Assembly: GCA_963822095.1 (NCBI GenBank)
Contig: CAWGGS010000086.1
Location: 172,982-236,981 of the forward strand
DNA length: 64,000 bases
Direction: 5' to 3'
Source of the DNA: CAWGGS01 sp963822095
GTDB lineage: Bacteria > Desulfobacterota > Desulfobulbia > Desulfobulbales > Desulfocapsaceae
Each line of letters starts with the position of its first letter. Within the stretch, counting starts at the first letter, position 1. Shown one piece after another: positions 7,764 to 16,958 of this stretch. The translations under genes and the position numbers were made by a program. Under the pieces are notes generated by a model, which was given only the letters and a program-made list of their open reading frames with translations, was not told the DNA's origin and did no database searches.

Positions 7764-8180
7764 GCATCAATTATGATATGTTTTTCGACCACCTCCATGA
7801 CACCTTAGTAAAATTTTCCAACCGGATTCGCCGGATCTATCCGGCTGACAACAACTAACCCGCGAATTTCATGTAACCCACGAGGAGACGTATCATTCTG
7901 AAATGAAGAGAGTATAGTTATGCGATGATTTTCCTGCTGGCCCAGGAGGATACTTTGTAACCGCAGTGCGTTGGTTATTCCCTGTGTTTTTCTCCCTTCG
8001 GGCAGATCGATATGGCTTGACCAGGATCGGCCGGCCACAAATAAAATATAAAAGCTTAGTACTCCGGCATCAGAATAAGATCGGTGTGGTAAAATACATT
8101 TCCATAAATTAAATAACTGTGATGCCTGCAGAGTATATCAAGATTTGTTCATCAGTTGAAATTAAAAGAAAGAGGGTTTT

Positions 8181-8576
8181 ATGTTACGAGATCTCGCATT
8201 AGCCGCCAAAGCAGCATGTAGCAAAGAGGACCAATTTTCGCTTGTGCCTTTGGTTTTACAACTTAAAAATTTTGCCGAACAATCAAAAAAATCAGGATTG
8301 TTATCCCTGGAAACTGAACTCTATCAGATAGAAGACCCTTTCCTCAAACTTGGAATTCAACTGATAATCGACAAGACCGATCCTACCAATATTAAGGATA
8401 TCCTCGATTCCGACATCTACTACAACGAATCCAATGGGAGAGAATTATTAAAAAAAATAATCATACGAGAAGGACTTCTCCGAATTCAGGAAGGAGACAC
8501 CCCGAGAAATGTCCTTATCTGCACAAAGATTTTCCTGGGAAAAATAGACAATGACCACTGGAAGACCGTGACATAG
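8181..8576 (+). CDS. Orphan MotA cytoplasmic-loop-like protein
   Basis: 131 residues without membrane helices. The segment KSGLLSLETELYQIEDPFLKLGIQLIIDKTDP resembles the cytoplasmic loop of flagellar stator MotA, where the consensus reads R.GLLALE.....DPFL..GLQLVVDGTDP. All membrane helices and the MotB-binding parts are missing, so it cannot be a proton channel. It could be a stand-alone domain that competes for the rotor, or a remnant. The ATG follows AAAGAGGGTTTT. It ends just before repeat R, copy 2. Confidence 0.6.
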   Translation: MLRDLALAAKAACSKEDQFSLVPLVLQLKNFAEQSKKSGLLSLETELYQIEDPFLKLGIQLIIDKTDPTNIKDILDSDIYYNESNGRELLKKIIIREGLLRIQEGDTPRNVLICTKIFLGKIDNDHWKTVT

Positions 8577-8581
8577 AGCAC

Positions 8582-8698
8582 ATTTCTCACGAATTAAGGC
8601 GGTTGCATTTCCGAGAAACCGGTCTCTGTTTTCAGGGGTCTGTAGGTGCCCCCGGACGACAATGGAGATGCACCCGATTCAGCTCGCCTTCGATAGGC
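8582..8698 (+). repeat. Structured 3'-end repeat R, copy 2
   Basis: TTTCTCACGAATTAAGGCGG, TTGCATTTCCGAGAAACCGG and GGAGATGCACCCGATTCAGC match copy 1 at 3118-3243. The inner hairpin differs in sequence (CCGG arms around a G/C-rich loop). It begins six bases after a stop codon. Confidence 0.65.
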
Positions 8699-8740
8699 AT
8701 TGTGTCGAACAATCAGCAAAGATCGCTTGCATCCTTTTCA

Positions 8741-8882
8741 GCAGAGTTCATCGCTTCCGGTCGCTACTCTGCAACCTCATCGCCGGTACACCGTGGCGGG
8801 CCTGATGTGGTTTCCAGCGGACCTCCGCGAGGTGTCCTCCAGCGACGCCCTCCGCCTCCCGCTTTTTATACGTACGCTCTAC
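8741..8882 (-). mobile_element. Structured inserted element X, copy 2 (inverted, shorter)
   Basis: On the minus strand it reads GAGCGTACGTAT, GCGGGAGGCGGAGGGCG, CCTCGCGGAGGTCC, then GGTGTACCGGCGATGAGG and a GCAGAG/CTCTGC hairpin. The order and the terminal blocks match copy 1; the central hairpin of copy 1 is absent. It lies between repeat R and the nifE control region. Confidence 0.6.
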
Positions 8883-8958
8883 GCCCCGTCCCACACTGAG
8901 CACTACCTGCACTAGAATGCAGGAGGGCCTACACTTTTGTCTTCCTCCCCTCCCTTAT

Positions 8959-8974
8959 TGTAGTTTTTTCTACA
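8959..8974 (+). promoter_or_regulatory. NifA upstream activator site
   Basis: TGTAGTTTTTTCTACA is an exact match to the NifA consensus TGT-N10-ACA. It lies about 95 bp upstream of the -24 element of the nifE sigma-54 promoter, a normal distance for DNA looping by an enhancer-binding protein. Confidence 0.8.
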
Positions 8975-9069
8975 AAATCCTTACTGTTCCTGTCATTAGC
9001 ACATCCGCATCCAACCGAAACCACATTTAACTAATTAATATAATATATTTTTTTCGCATTTCCATCCTT

Positions 9070-9085
9070 TGGCACACCTGTTGCT
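9070..9085 (+). promoter_or_regulatory. Sigma-54 promoter of nifENB
   Basis: TGGCACACCTGTTGCT matches the -24/-12 consensus TGGCAC-N5-TTGCT exactly, with 10 bp between GG and GC. It is about 50 bp upstream of the nifE start. Transcription of nifE, nifN and nifB should therefore need RpoN and NifA. Confidence 0.88.
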
Positions 9086-9136
9086 TTACAGAAACATAAA
9101 GATACCAAGATATTTCCCAATACCAAAGGAATGGCC

Positions 9137-10498
9137 ATGGATGCAGCAACAGTTCTCACCGAGCGTCAGTCTCAGATATATAGAAAAGGGACAAGCCCTT
9201 TTGCAATGGAGTGCAACAAGGACAGCCTTGCGGGTGCCATCAGCCAGAGGGCCTGTGTATTTTGTGGTTCCCGAGTCGTTCTTTATCCCATAGCCGATGC
9301 CGTGCATCTCGTCCATGGCCCGATCGGCTGCGCTGTCTATACCTGGGATATCCGCGGAGCCCTGTCGTCAGGGCCAGAATTACACAGGTTGTCTTTTTCC
9401 ACCGATCTTCAGGAGATGGATGTCATCTTCGGCGGGGAGAAAAAACTCTATAAGGCTCTTATCGAACTCATCGACAGACATGAACCTAAGGCGGCCTTTG
9501 TCTATTCCACCTGCATCGTCGGGATCATCGGTGATGACCTCGAGTCCGTCTGCAAAAGGGTGTCGGAAGAAAAATCCATCCCGGTACTTCCCGTACAGTC
9601 CGAGGGATTTAAAGGCAATAAGCGGGAAGGGTATGCCGCTGCATGTAAAGCCATGTCAAGACTTGTGGGGACAGGCGATACCGGCGGTATTTCAAAATAC
9701 AGCATCAACATCCTGGGTGACTTTAACCTGGCCGGTGAGATCTGGTTGATCCGCGACTATTTCGCCCGCATCGGTGTAGAAGTTGTCGCAAATATTACCG
9801 GCGACGGCAGGGTGGATGATATCCGTCGCGCCCATGGCGCCTCCTTAAATGTCGTTCAATGCTCCGGCGCCACCATGGATCTTGCTAATATCATGAAAGA
9901 AAAATATGGAATTCCGACTCTTCGCGTCTCGTATTTCGGTGTCGAAGACATGGCTGAATCCCTTTATGAAGTCGCCCGTTTTTTCAAGATCCCGGCAATG
10001 CTCACCAAGGCAAAAGAAGTCGTGCGAGAAGAACTGCAGACACTTCTTCCCGAGCTGAACCGTTATAAAACAACGCTAACCGGCAAAAAAGCCGCCATAT
10101 ATGTTGGAGGGGCATTCAAGGCCTTTTCTCTGGTCAAGGCCTTCAGGCTATTGGGCATGAATGTCGTCATGGTCGGCTCTCAAACCGGAACCAAAGAAGA
10201 TTATGAAGAACTCCGGATGATTACTGACGACGGAACAATCATCGTCGACGACTCAAATCCACTGGAGCTCTCTTCGTTTCTAAAAGAAAAAAACGTCGAC
10301 ATCTTCGTCGGCGGCGTAAAAGAACGTCCCATAGCCTATAAACTCGGCGTCGCCTTTTGTGACCACAACCACGAACGCAAAGAGATGCTGGCCGGCTTCA
10401 AGGGCATGCTCAACTTTGCAAGGGAAGTTCATAACTCGGTCATGAGTCCGGTATGGCGTTTCGTTCCTCGAAGATCCCAGGAGAAAGACAATGACTAA
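9137..10498 (+). CDS. nifE: Nitrogenase cofactor scaffold subunit NifE
   Basis: The product (about 453 residues) is the alpha-like subunit of the NifEN scaffold on which the NifB product matures to FeMo-cofactor. Cluster-ligand cysteines are visible in RACVFCGSR, GPIGCAVYTWD and YSTCIVGIIGDD, with a further cysteine in VVQCSGAT. The FeMo-cofactor ligand pattern of NifD is not present, which supports NifE. Two in-frame ATGs occur at 9131 and 9137; AAAGGA ends directly at 9130, so 9137 gives proper spacing. The 3' end overlaps nifN by eight bases. Control is by the NifA site and sigma-54 promoter just upstream. Confidence 0.92.
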   Translation: MDAATVLTERQSQIYRKGTSPFAMECNKDSLAGAISQRACVFCGSRVVLYPIADAVHLVHGPIGCAVYTWDIRGALSSGPELHRLSFSTDLQEMDVIFGGEKKLYKALIELIDRHEPKAAFVYSTCIVGIIGDDLESVCKRVSEEKSIPVLPVQSEGFKGNKREGYAAACKAMSRLVGTGDTGGISKYSINILGDFNLAGEIWLIRDYFARIGVEVVANITGDGRVDDIRRAHGASLNVVQCSGATMDLANIMKEKYGIPTLRVSYFGVEDMAESLYEVARFFKIPAMLTKAKEVVREELQTLLPELNRYKTTLTGKKAAIYVGGAFKAFSLVKAFRLLGMNVVMVGSQTGTKEDYEELRMITDDGTIIVDDSNPLELSSFLKEKNVDIFVGGVKERPIAYKLGVAFCDHNHERKEMLAGFKGMLNFAREVHNSVMSPVWRFVPRRSQEKDND

Positions 10499-11846
10499 GA
10501 TGCCCCATTACGTGTCGACGACCAATGCCTGTAAGCTTTGCAAACCCCTCGGGGCGAGTCTTGCCTTCCGGGGGATCGAAGGGAGTGTTCCTTTTCTGCA
10601 TGGCTCTCAAGGGTGTGCCACTTATATGCGTCGATACATCATCAGCCACTTCAATGAACCCATCGATATCGCATCATCCTCACTTGGTGAGAAACATGCG
10701 GTCTATGGCGGAGCGGCGAATCTAAAACTCGGTCTCCGCAATGTGATTGAAAAATACCATCCTACGCTCATTGGTGTTGCGACCACCTGCCTGACCGAAA
10801 CCATCGGCGACGATGTCAAGATGATCCTCCATGAATATCTCGAAGAATTCGGAGGTGAACTCTCCCATCCCCAGATCGTTTCCGTTTCGACGCCAAGTTA
10901 CTCCGGCACCCATATGGAGGGATATCATGCGGCAATTCGAGCAGTAGTCGAACAGATAAGCAAAGGGGGCGAGAAGAACGAAACCGTCAACCTCCTGCCC
11001 GGTTTCGTCTCTGCTGCCGACATGCGATACCTTAAAGATCTCTTCTGCGACTTCGACTGCGAATTAACCATGCTTCCCGATCATTCCGACACGTTGGACG
11101 GACAGGCGATGAACGATTATCCGCTCATCCCGGAGGGAGGAACCCGGGTCGATGCAATCGAGACAATGGGACGATCCCTCGCTACCATCGAATTCGGGCG
11201 TACCCTTGAAGACGAGTCTGCCGGTGTTTCCTTACAAAACATGCATAATGTCGGCCTTCATCGCCTCGGGATACCGATCGGTATCCGTGAAACCGACATA
11301 TTCCTTTCCACCTTGAGCAAGATAACCGGCACGGATATCCCCACAAAGTATAGTCAGGCTCGAGGCAGACTGATCGATGCCATGGTCGACGGCCATAAGT
11401 ATATCTACGGCAAACGGGCAGTAATCTACGGTGAAGAGGATCTGGTTGTCGGTCTCACCTCCTTTTTGACCGAAATCGGCATTCAGCCCATCCTCTGTGC
11501 CTCCGGTGGCAAGAGTGGTAAATTTTCAAAAGCCATATCGTCCGTTGTGTCTGGAATGCCGTGGGGCATGCCGGAAGTCCATGAGAATGCCGACTTTTAC
11601 GATATTGAAGAGCGAGCCCGGGAGCTTGAGATTGATCTGCTCATCGGCCACAGCAAAGGCTATTCCTTTGCCCGCAAGAACAACATTCCACTGGTCCGAG
11701 TCGGATTTCCGATCCACGACCGGATGGGCGGACAGCGTATTCTGCATCTCGGATATCATGGTGCCCAGATGCTCTTCGACACCATCACCAATACGGTTAT
11801 CGAAAAAAAACAAAATGACTCGGACGTAGGCTACAGCTACATGTAA
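10491..11846 (+). CDS. nifN: Nitrogenase cofactor scaffold subunit NifN
   Basis: 451 residues, beta-like subunit of the NifEN cofactor-maturation scaffold. It has the NifK/NifN fold with CKLCKPLGA, FLHGSQGCATYMRRY, ISHFNEP and ATTCLTETIGDD, and a C-terminal domain ending near IHDRMGGQR. Together with nifE upstream and nifB downstream this identifies it as NifN rather than a second NifK. The ATG lies within the end of nifE (8-base overlap) behind AGGAGAAAGACA, indicating translational coupling and stoichiometric synthesis. Confidence 0.92.
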   Translation: MTKMPHYVSTTNACKLCKPLGASLAFRGIEGSVPFLHGSQGCATYMRRYIISHFNEPIDIASSSLGEKHAVYGGAANLKLGLRNVIEKYHPTLIGVATTCLTETIGDDVKMILHEYLEEFGGELSHPQIVSVSTPSYSGTHMEGYHAAIRAVVEQISKGGEKNETVNLLPGFVSAADMRYLKDLFCDFDCELTMLPDHSDTLDGQAMNDYPLIPEGGTRVDAIETMGRSLATIEFGRTLEDESAGVSLQNMHNVGLHRLGIPIGIRETDIFLSTLSKITGTDIPTKYSQARGRLIDAMVDGHKYIYGKRAVIYGEEDLVVGLTSFLTEIGIQPILCASGGKSGKFSKAISSVVSGMPWGMPEVHENADFYDIEERARELEIDLLIGHSKGYSFARKNNIPLVRVGFPIHDRMGGQRILHLGYHGAQMLFDTITNTVIEKKQNDSDVGYSYM

Positions 11847-11898
11847 ACACAGAGTAAAACATCCATATATTTTGGAATCTACAAAGGATAGAACCGTC

Positions 11899-13161
11899 AT
11901 GAAAGATTTCCACAGTCACCCCTGTTTTAACCCGGAAGCCAAAGGCAAGTATGGACGTGTCCACCTTCCCGTCGCCCCGAAGTGCAATATCAAATGCAAC
12001 TTTTGCGACCGAAAATATGACTGCGTCAACGAGTCACGACCAGGGGTAACCAGCTCGGTCCTCTCTCCCGAGCAGGCAGGAGTCTATGTCGGCAAGGTCC
12101 TGGAAAAAGAACCCAGGATATCCGTTGCAGGTATTGCTGGTCCCGGAGATCCCTTTGCCAACGGGCCGGAAACTATTGCCACTCTGCGCCTGGTCCGGCG
12201 ACAGTCTCCAGACATGCTGCTCTGTGTCTCGTCCAACGGTATGGGGATAGGCCCATATATCAAGACATTGGTAGAACTTGAGGTCTCCCATGTCACCATC
12301 ACTGTCTGTGCGGTAGACCCTGAGATAAGCAAACACATCTACAGCTGGGTCAAAGACGGAAATGTCGTTTATCGTGGCCTGGACGCAGCCAAACTTCTTC
12401 TCTCACGACAAATTGAGGCGATACGGGAGCTTAAGCAATTTGAAATAACGGTTAAGGTTAATTGCATCGTGATCCCTGGAATAAATGACCATCACATAGA
12501 GGCGGTGGCAGCCAAGATGAAAGAGTTGGGTGTTGACCTGCTCAACTGCATGGCCATGTTCCCCAATGTCAACACCCCCTTTGGAAACGTAGCCCAGCCC
12601 GACAAAGAGAGGATGGAGAAGATCCGCAAAATCGGAGAAAAATATCTGCCCCAGATGCGCCATTGCACCCGTTGTCGCGCCGATGCCGTGGGGCTTCTGG
12701 ATAATGACAGGACGGAAGAATTCCGTGGCTGCCTGTCCGCCTGTTCGACGCTGCCACCCATTCCAGCCAAAGATCGGCCTTATGTGGCAGTGGCTACAGA
12801 AGAAGGCATTCTCATCAATCAACATCTGGGAGAGGCACGGGAGTTCCAGATATGGGGACCTGCTGGAGACACCTTCAAACTCATGGAAAAACGCAAGGCA
12901 CCGGCAGGCGGAGGAGGTATCAAACGATGGCATCAATTGGCCAAGGTCCTGGCCGACTGCCGGGCCGTTCTCGTCAGCGGGATCGGTCCCACGCCGTCCG
13001 AGATCCTTAAGAAGTCAGGAACGCTTCCGGTCGAGGCCTCGGGCTTCATCGAAGAAGGGCTTGCCGCAATCTACGAAGAGAGAAAGATCGAGAGCCTCCG
13101 TGGTAGGCGTAAGTCCTGTGCCTCCGGTCAATGCAGTGGCTCGGGAACCGGATGTCTGTAA
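11899..13161 (+). CDS. nifB: FeMo-cofactor biosynthesis radical SAM protein NifB with C-terminal NifX domain
   Basis: About 420 residues. The radical SAM motif CNIKCNFC is followed by DRKYDC, the SAM loop AGPGDP, and the accessory CxxC in MRHCTRCRADAVG that holds substrate clusters; it converts paired [4Fe-4S] clusters to the 8Fe carbide precursor NifB-co. From about residue 290 a NifX/NafY-like domain follows (NQHLGEAREF, PAGGGGIKRWH), so precursor synthesis and carriage are fused. The tail is Cys/Gly-rich (SCASGQCSGSG). ATG 11899 follows AAAGGATAGAACCGTC; the TTG at 11872 is less likely. It is the third gene of the nifENB operon, 52 bp after nifN. Confidence 0.95.
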   Translation: MKDFHSHPCFNPEAKGKYGRVHLPVAPKCNIKCNFCDRKYDCVNESRPGVTSSVLSPEQAGVYVGKVLEKEPRISVAGIAGPGDPFANGPETIATLRLVRRQSPDMLLCVSSNGMGIGPYIKTLVELEVSHVTITVCAVDPEISKHIYSWVKDGNVVYRGLDAAKLLLSRQIEAIRELKQFEITVKVNCIVIPGINDHHIEAVAAKMKELGVDLLNCMAMFPNVNTPFGNVAQPDKERMEKIRKIGEKYLPQMRHCTRCRADAVGLLDNDRTEEFRGCLSACSTLPPIPAKDRPYVAVATEEGILINQHLGEAREFQIWGPAGDTFKLMEKRKAPAGGGGIKRWHQLAKVLADCRAVLVSGIGPTPSEILKKSGTLPVEASGFIEEGLAAIYEERKIESLRGRRKSCASGQCSGSGTGCL

Positions 13162-13177
13162 AAAAAAGGGGAGGACA

Positions 13178-13516
13178 TCAGGCGAGCTTGGCCCCCAGGG
13201 GCACCTCCTGCTCCGGGATGGCGAGGACGACTGCCCCGTCCTCACGATAAAAGCCGGTCAGCAGAAATTCAGACCTGACCGGTCCTATCTGTTTGGTTGG
13301 AAAGTTCACCACTCCAATAATCTGCCGATCCAGGAGCTCATCTCTTGTGTAAAGATCCGTGACTCGGGCGCTCGATTTCTTAATTCCGATCTCGGGGCCG
13401 AAATCTGCTTTTATTTTATAGGCGGGGACCTTGGCCTCGGGAAAATCCTCCACCTCTATAATTCTGCCTGCTCGCAGTTCTACCGCCTCAAAGTCCTTCC
13501 AACTAATATCTTTCAT
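13178..13516 (-). CDS. csaA: CsaA-type tRNA-binding-domain protein
   Basis: 112 residues with the single OB-fold tRNA-binding domain of the CsaA family: DFEAVELRAGRIIEVEDFPEAK at the N-terminus and QIIGVVNFPTKQIGP in the centre. CsaA is an export-related chaperone in Bacillus; in most bacteria its role is not well defined. The length matches the family (about 110). It converges with nifB, leaving 16 bp between the stops. Confidence 0.88.
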   Translation of the reverse strand: MKDISWKDFEAVELRAGRIIEVEDFPEAKVPAYKIKADFGPEIGIKKSSARVTDLYTRDELLDRQIIGVVNFPTKQIGPVRSEFLLTGFYREDGAVVLAIPEQEVPLGAKLA

Positions 13517-13712
13517 CCTGATCGGTCCCTGTTTCTCTATAATAAGCCCGGCTCGATTTTATCAAGACATCTCTTGTTTTTTTCCTTGCCAGAACATGCT
13601 TCCCTCCTCCGGCAGGAAATCCCTGCAAAACATAACTGTTGTATTGCAGGAAACAAAGGATTTGAATACTATGGCCTGCACGATTTCGCAATCCATTTTC
13701 AAAAAGGATTCC

Positions 13713-14606
13713 ATGAAAAACCTCAAGGCTCACCTGGCCGGAATTTCCATTGTCTGTATCTGGGCAGGATGGATTGCCGTTTCGAGATACGGCGTTCAAA
13801 CCAAGCTGCAACCGGCAGACATTACCCTGCTGAGGTACTGTACAGCGCTTATAGGTGTGTCGCCTTTGATTTTCCAACATCAATGGAAGAAGTTTAAACT
13901 CCATCAATACCTCATAGTGGGTCTTGGTGTTGGCTTCCCCTATACCCTCTTTTCGTTTTACGGTCTTGAGCAGATCAAGGCCGCACATGCAGGCGTAATC
14001 GTAAACGGCATGCTGCCGGTCCTGGGGGCTATAGTCGCCTGGTTTCTCTTTCGTCAGAGGATAACCCTTCTGCGTTATGGAGCCATCGCCTTGATATTTA
14101 TCTCGAATTTCATTATGGCAGGGGGAGATACCTACTCCAGTGAGCATATCCTTGGCATTTTTTTACTTTTGGCTGCGGCCGTAACCTACACCATGCATAT
14201 GACGGGCATCCGGCTGTGGAACTTTTACTGGAAGGATGTCCTGGTTACCGTGCCTGTCGTCAATGTCATCCTTTTTGTCCCCCTCTGGTTCATCTTCCCC
14301 ACCGCCCTCTCCCAGGCACCCCTGCAGGATATAGCACTCCAGTCGATTTACCAGGGGATTATCGTCAATATTGTGGCCTTGCTCTTTGTCGCCTATTCGA
14401 TCCGCCACCTCGGACTTCTGACCGTATCACTGTATATGTCCTTTGTCCCGGTAGTGACTGCGCTCTTTGCCTGGCTGCTCCTTGGCGAATCACTCAATCC
14501 CTGGGGAGTCTGGGGTATTGCCGGATGTTCCGTAGGCCTTTTCCTCTATGCCTGGGGCTGGGCTCCTGCCAGGGACAATCCTCTCGCTGAAAAATCTACC
14601 ACCTGA
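13713..14606 (+). CDS. EamA/DMT-superfamily permease
   Basis: The product of about 297 residues contains ten predicted membrane helices in two EamA repeats (first repeat from LAGISIVCIWAGWIAVSRYG, second from LGIFLLLAAAVTYTMHMTG), typical of drug/metabolite or amino-acid exporters. The ATG at 13713 follows AAAGGATTCC and opens the first helix properly; the long upstream extension of the open frame overlaps the divergent csaA region and is not used. The substrate is not predictable. Confidence 0.82.
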   Translation: MKNLKAHLAGISIVCIWAGWIAVSRYGVQTKLQPADITLLRYCTALIGVSPLIFQHQWKKFKLHQYLIVGLGVGFPYTLFSFYGLEQIKAAHAGVIVNGMLPVLGAIVAWFLFRQRITLLRYGAIALIFISNFIMAGGDTYSSEHILGIFLLLAAAVTYTMHMTGIRLWNFYWKDVLVTVPVVNVILFVPLWFIFPTALSQAPLQDIALQSIYQGIIVNIVALLFVAYSIRHLGLLTVSLYMSFVPVVTALFAWLLLGESLNPWGVWGIAGCSVGLFLYAWGWAPARDNPLAEKSTT

Positions 14607-14669
14607 AATTGCAGGGCGCTTTTTGGGTTTTTACATTTTTACAGCACTGGGGGACGATGCCGTTCATCA

Positions 14670-15029
14670 TTATTTTGTCCAGTCCACTTCCAGTTTGTAC
14701 CCGACTCCGTACACCGAGTGAATCATTTCTTCACCTGCATACGCGTATTCCATCTTTTTGCGCAGGTTCTTGATATGGGTGTCGACCGTACGGTCCGTGA
14801 CGATTCTTCGATCATTATAGATCCGGTCAATCAACTGATCTCTTGAAAAAACGCGCCCGGGAGAATCCGAAAGCGTTTTGAGCAGTCTGAATTCAACAGG
14901 AGTCAGATCCAGCACCACATTATTAAAAACAGCACTGTATTTATCATCGTTGAGCCGTAATCCCTTGGTTTCATCATCCAGGGGGATGAGCAAGGCACCG
15001 ACAAGTTTTTGTTTGAATCCAAATATCAT
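14670..15029 (-). pseudogene. OmpR-type response regulator fragment without receiver
   Basis: The 119 residues contain a complete winged-helix DNA-binding domain (VVLDLTPVEFRLLKTLSDSPG, VFSRDQLIDRIY, VTDRTVDTHIKNLRKKME) very like the C-terminal half of BaeR. The receiver domain with its phospho-acceptor aspartate is missing and no receiver-like frame is seen upstream. No histidine kinase is adjacent. I think it is a truncated gene; a functional stand-alone DNA-binding protein cannot be excluded because the domain is intact. The 457 bp to the next gene show no convincing coding. Confidence 0.6.
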
Positions 15030-15486
15030 GAAGATGACACTGCATAGTTTGAATGGCTAAATTCAAAAATAGCCAAAGCCCCTTCCAAGGTCAACAGGTT
15101 AGCTCCGGATATTCAATAAATTCAAACTCTCTTCACATTTTCTTCACCGAAGATGAAGAAAGAACACGGCACTTTTCAGAAAAGCTCAGGGCATCCGTAT
15201 TAACCCAGAAAAGCGGTGAAAAAACGACCACGGCCCGAATTATCACGAGGATGAGCGGTGTTCCTTTTTCATCATCACCGGTCTTTTCAGCGGGCTCTTT
15301 AAATCCAAAAGCAAACATCGCTATTTCCCCATTTCCGAGGCAAACTTTAATGTCCTGGTTCGATCAGGAGATTCCTGGAAAAAAGAAGAAATCGTCAGCA
15401 ATAAGTTTATCGGGTTATCAACAGATTTTATCGAGGCATGTGCATTTTAATTATACTCTCAGAGGAAGAGTCGAGTCTACACAACA

Positions 15487-15918
15487 TCAACCTTTTGGCA
15501 CAGTAAGAGGCAGGCCGAAATCCGTCTGTCCCAAGAGGTGCATGGAATTGTCATTGAAAAGTGTGAAGAAACTGTTGTCAGCCAGATTGCAATGAAAACC
15601 TCTGCAGGTCTTGGGCCGATAATGGTATATTTTACAAGTATATTTTTGGTTCCGTTTTTCTAAAAACACACATCCTTTATCATCAGGATGAATCATGAAA
15701 ATCCGACCTCTCTTCCTGGCCTCTTCGGTGGCTGCCTCTATTCCTTTCTCCCGAATCGAATTGAAACTCACATCGACACCAACATGCCCACCCATCTGTT
15801 TGATAAATTCGATCTCATCCTGTTGTAAAAGAATCTTGCGATATTTTTTACAGCAGGTTCCGCACTGACGACACGCATCGAAAATGGTATTCAGGGTACC
15901 GGTAGAGAGCGTATCCAT
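15487..15918 (-). CDS. YkgJ-family cysteine-cluster protein
   Basis: About 143 residues with the zinc/iron-chelating pattern of the YkgJ family: CRQCGTCCKKYRK near the N-terminus, then C in KGCVFLEK, and TCKIYHYRPKTCRGFHC. The family is thought to bind a metal or Fe-S cluster; the function is unknown. ATG 15918 is preceded by GAGGAGAAAG, so the longer frame overlapping the deacetylase gene is unlikely. It follows the deacetylase gene closely in the same direction and is probably in the same operon. Confidence 0.78.
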   Translation of the reverse strand: MDTLSTGTLNTIFDACRQCGTCCKKYRKILLQQDEIEFIKQMGGHVGVDVSFNSIREKGIEAATEEARKRGRIFMIHPDDKGCVFLEKRNQKYTCKIYHYRPKTCRGFHCNLADNSFFTLFNDNSMHLLGQTDFGLPLTVPKG

Positions 15919-15929
15919 CTTTCTCCTCA

Positions 15930-16958
15930 CTATATGGTCCAAAACTCCCGAAGGGGATGATTCGTTAAAAGTTTATCGGCCCGTTGTGTATACATGACAC
16001 CTATCCGGGATGTCTCCGGGGCAAGGAGGCTGTCAATGGTTGCGATTATCGAGTCTTCCAACGAAACCGGATTATAGCCTCCCTCCAGAATGAATAGTAA
16101 TCGGTCTTCGCAGGATTCTCTGGCGTATTGCCTCAACATAGTCGTTATTGTCCCATACCAGCCGGTGGAGAGCAAGGTGCCGCTTATATTATCATCACGG
16201 TGACCGTCAAATCCTGCGGAAACCAGGATTATCTGCGGCATATATTGTTCAACAACCCCTTGAAGCACACGGCCGATAAGAAAAGTGTACTCGCTATCGC
16301 CAAATTGGGGGAAAAGGGGAAGGTTTATGGTATAGCCAAGCCCTTTCTCCTTTCCGATTTCGTTGGGTGATCCGGTAAATGGGAACAAGCCTTTCTGGTG
16401 CAGTGAGACAAACAGGACCTGGTCGGAATCATAAAAGACTTCCTGGGTGCCATTACCATGATGGACATCGAAGTCTAAAATCAAAATTCGGTTCATCTGA
16501 TATCTTTTCTGCAGATACTTGGCCGTAATCCCGATATTGTTCAAAATGCAAAACCCCATCCCCCTTCCCGGTTCAGCATGATGTCCCGGAGGACGGACCA
16601 GTGCAAATCCACAGCCGATGTTCCCGTTCATAATACTATCGGCAACCTCCAGGCACCCCCCCGCGGCAAACAGGGCTGTAACAAAAGAGTCCTCCATAAG
16701 GTAGGTATCTCGATCGTAGGAGTAGGGATCTAAATGAACAGCATGCTCCCTGATCTGCTGAATATAAAATGACGAATGAACGGCATTTACATCTTCAGAA
16801 GTCGCCTCACGGGGTGAAAACACGTGGAAATTACCATTGTACCGTTGTTTTATTGTCGCATAAAGATGCCGAATTCTTTCGGGATTTTCGGGAGAAAACT
16901 GCTCAATTGCATGATCAAAATAGCGGTTATCATAGAGAAGGCCAAGTTTTTTATTCAT
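15930..16958 (-). CDS. Histone-deacetylase-superfamily (AcuC-like) protein
   Basis: About 342 residues of the arginase/deacetylase fold. Zinc-site and catalytic motifs are intact: RPPGHHAEPGRGMGFC, LDFDVHHGNGTQ and SAGFDGHRDD, ending in LEGGYN. Bacterial members remove acetyl groups from lysines (AcuC), from polyamines or from small amides. The start MNKKLGLLYD at 16958 overlaps the upstream acetyltransferase gene by eight bases, so the two are made together; this pairing suggests reversible acetylation. Confidence 0.85.
   Translation of the reverse strand: MNKKLGLLYDNRYFDHAIEQFSPENPERIRHLYATIKQRYNGNFHVFSPREATSEDVNAVHSSFYIQQIREHAVHLDPYSYDRDTYLMEDSFVTALFAAGGCLEVADSIMNGNIGCGFALVRPPGHHAEPGRGMGFCILNNIGITAKYLQKRYQMNRILILDFDVHHGNGTQEVFYDSDQVLFVSLHQKGLFPFTGSPNEIGKEKGLGYTINLPLFPQFGDSEYTFLIGRVLQGVVEQYMPQIILVSAGFDGHRDDNISGTLLSTGWYGTITTMLRQYARESCEDRLLFILEGGYNPVSLEDSIIATIDSLLAPETSRIGVMYTQRADKLLTNHPLREFWTI

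Noticed and set aside
7805..8038. Minus-strand 77-codon open frame (MAGRSWSSHIDLPEG...)
   Set aside because: No ribosome-binding site, no recognisable domain, and the region contains small palindromes (CCGGATTCGCCGG); more likely chance than a gene.
15053..15595. Plus-strand 180-codon open frame
   Set aside because: Composition is serine/basic-rich without domains and it overlaps the YkgJ gene antisense; no ribosome-binding site.
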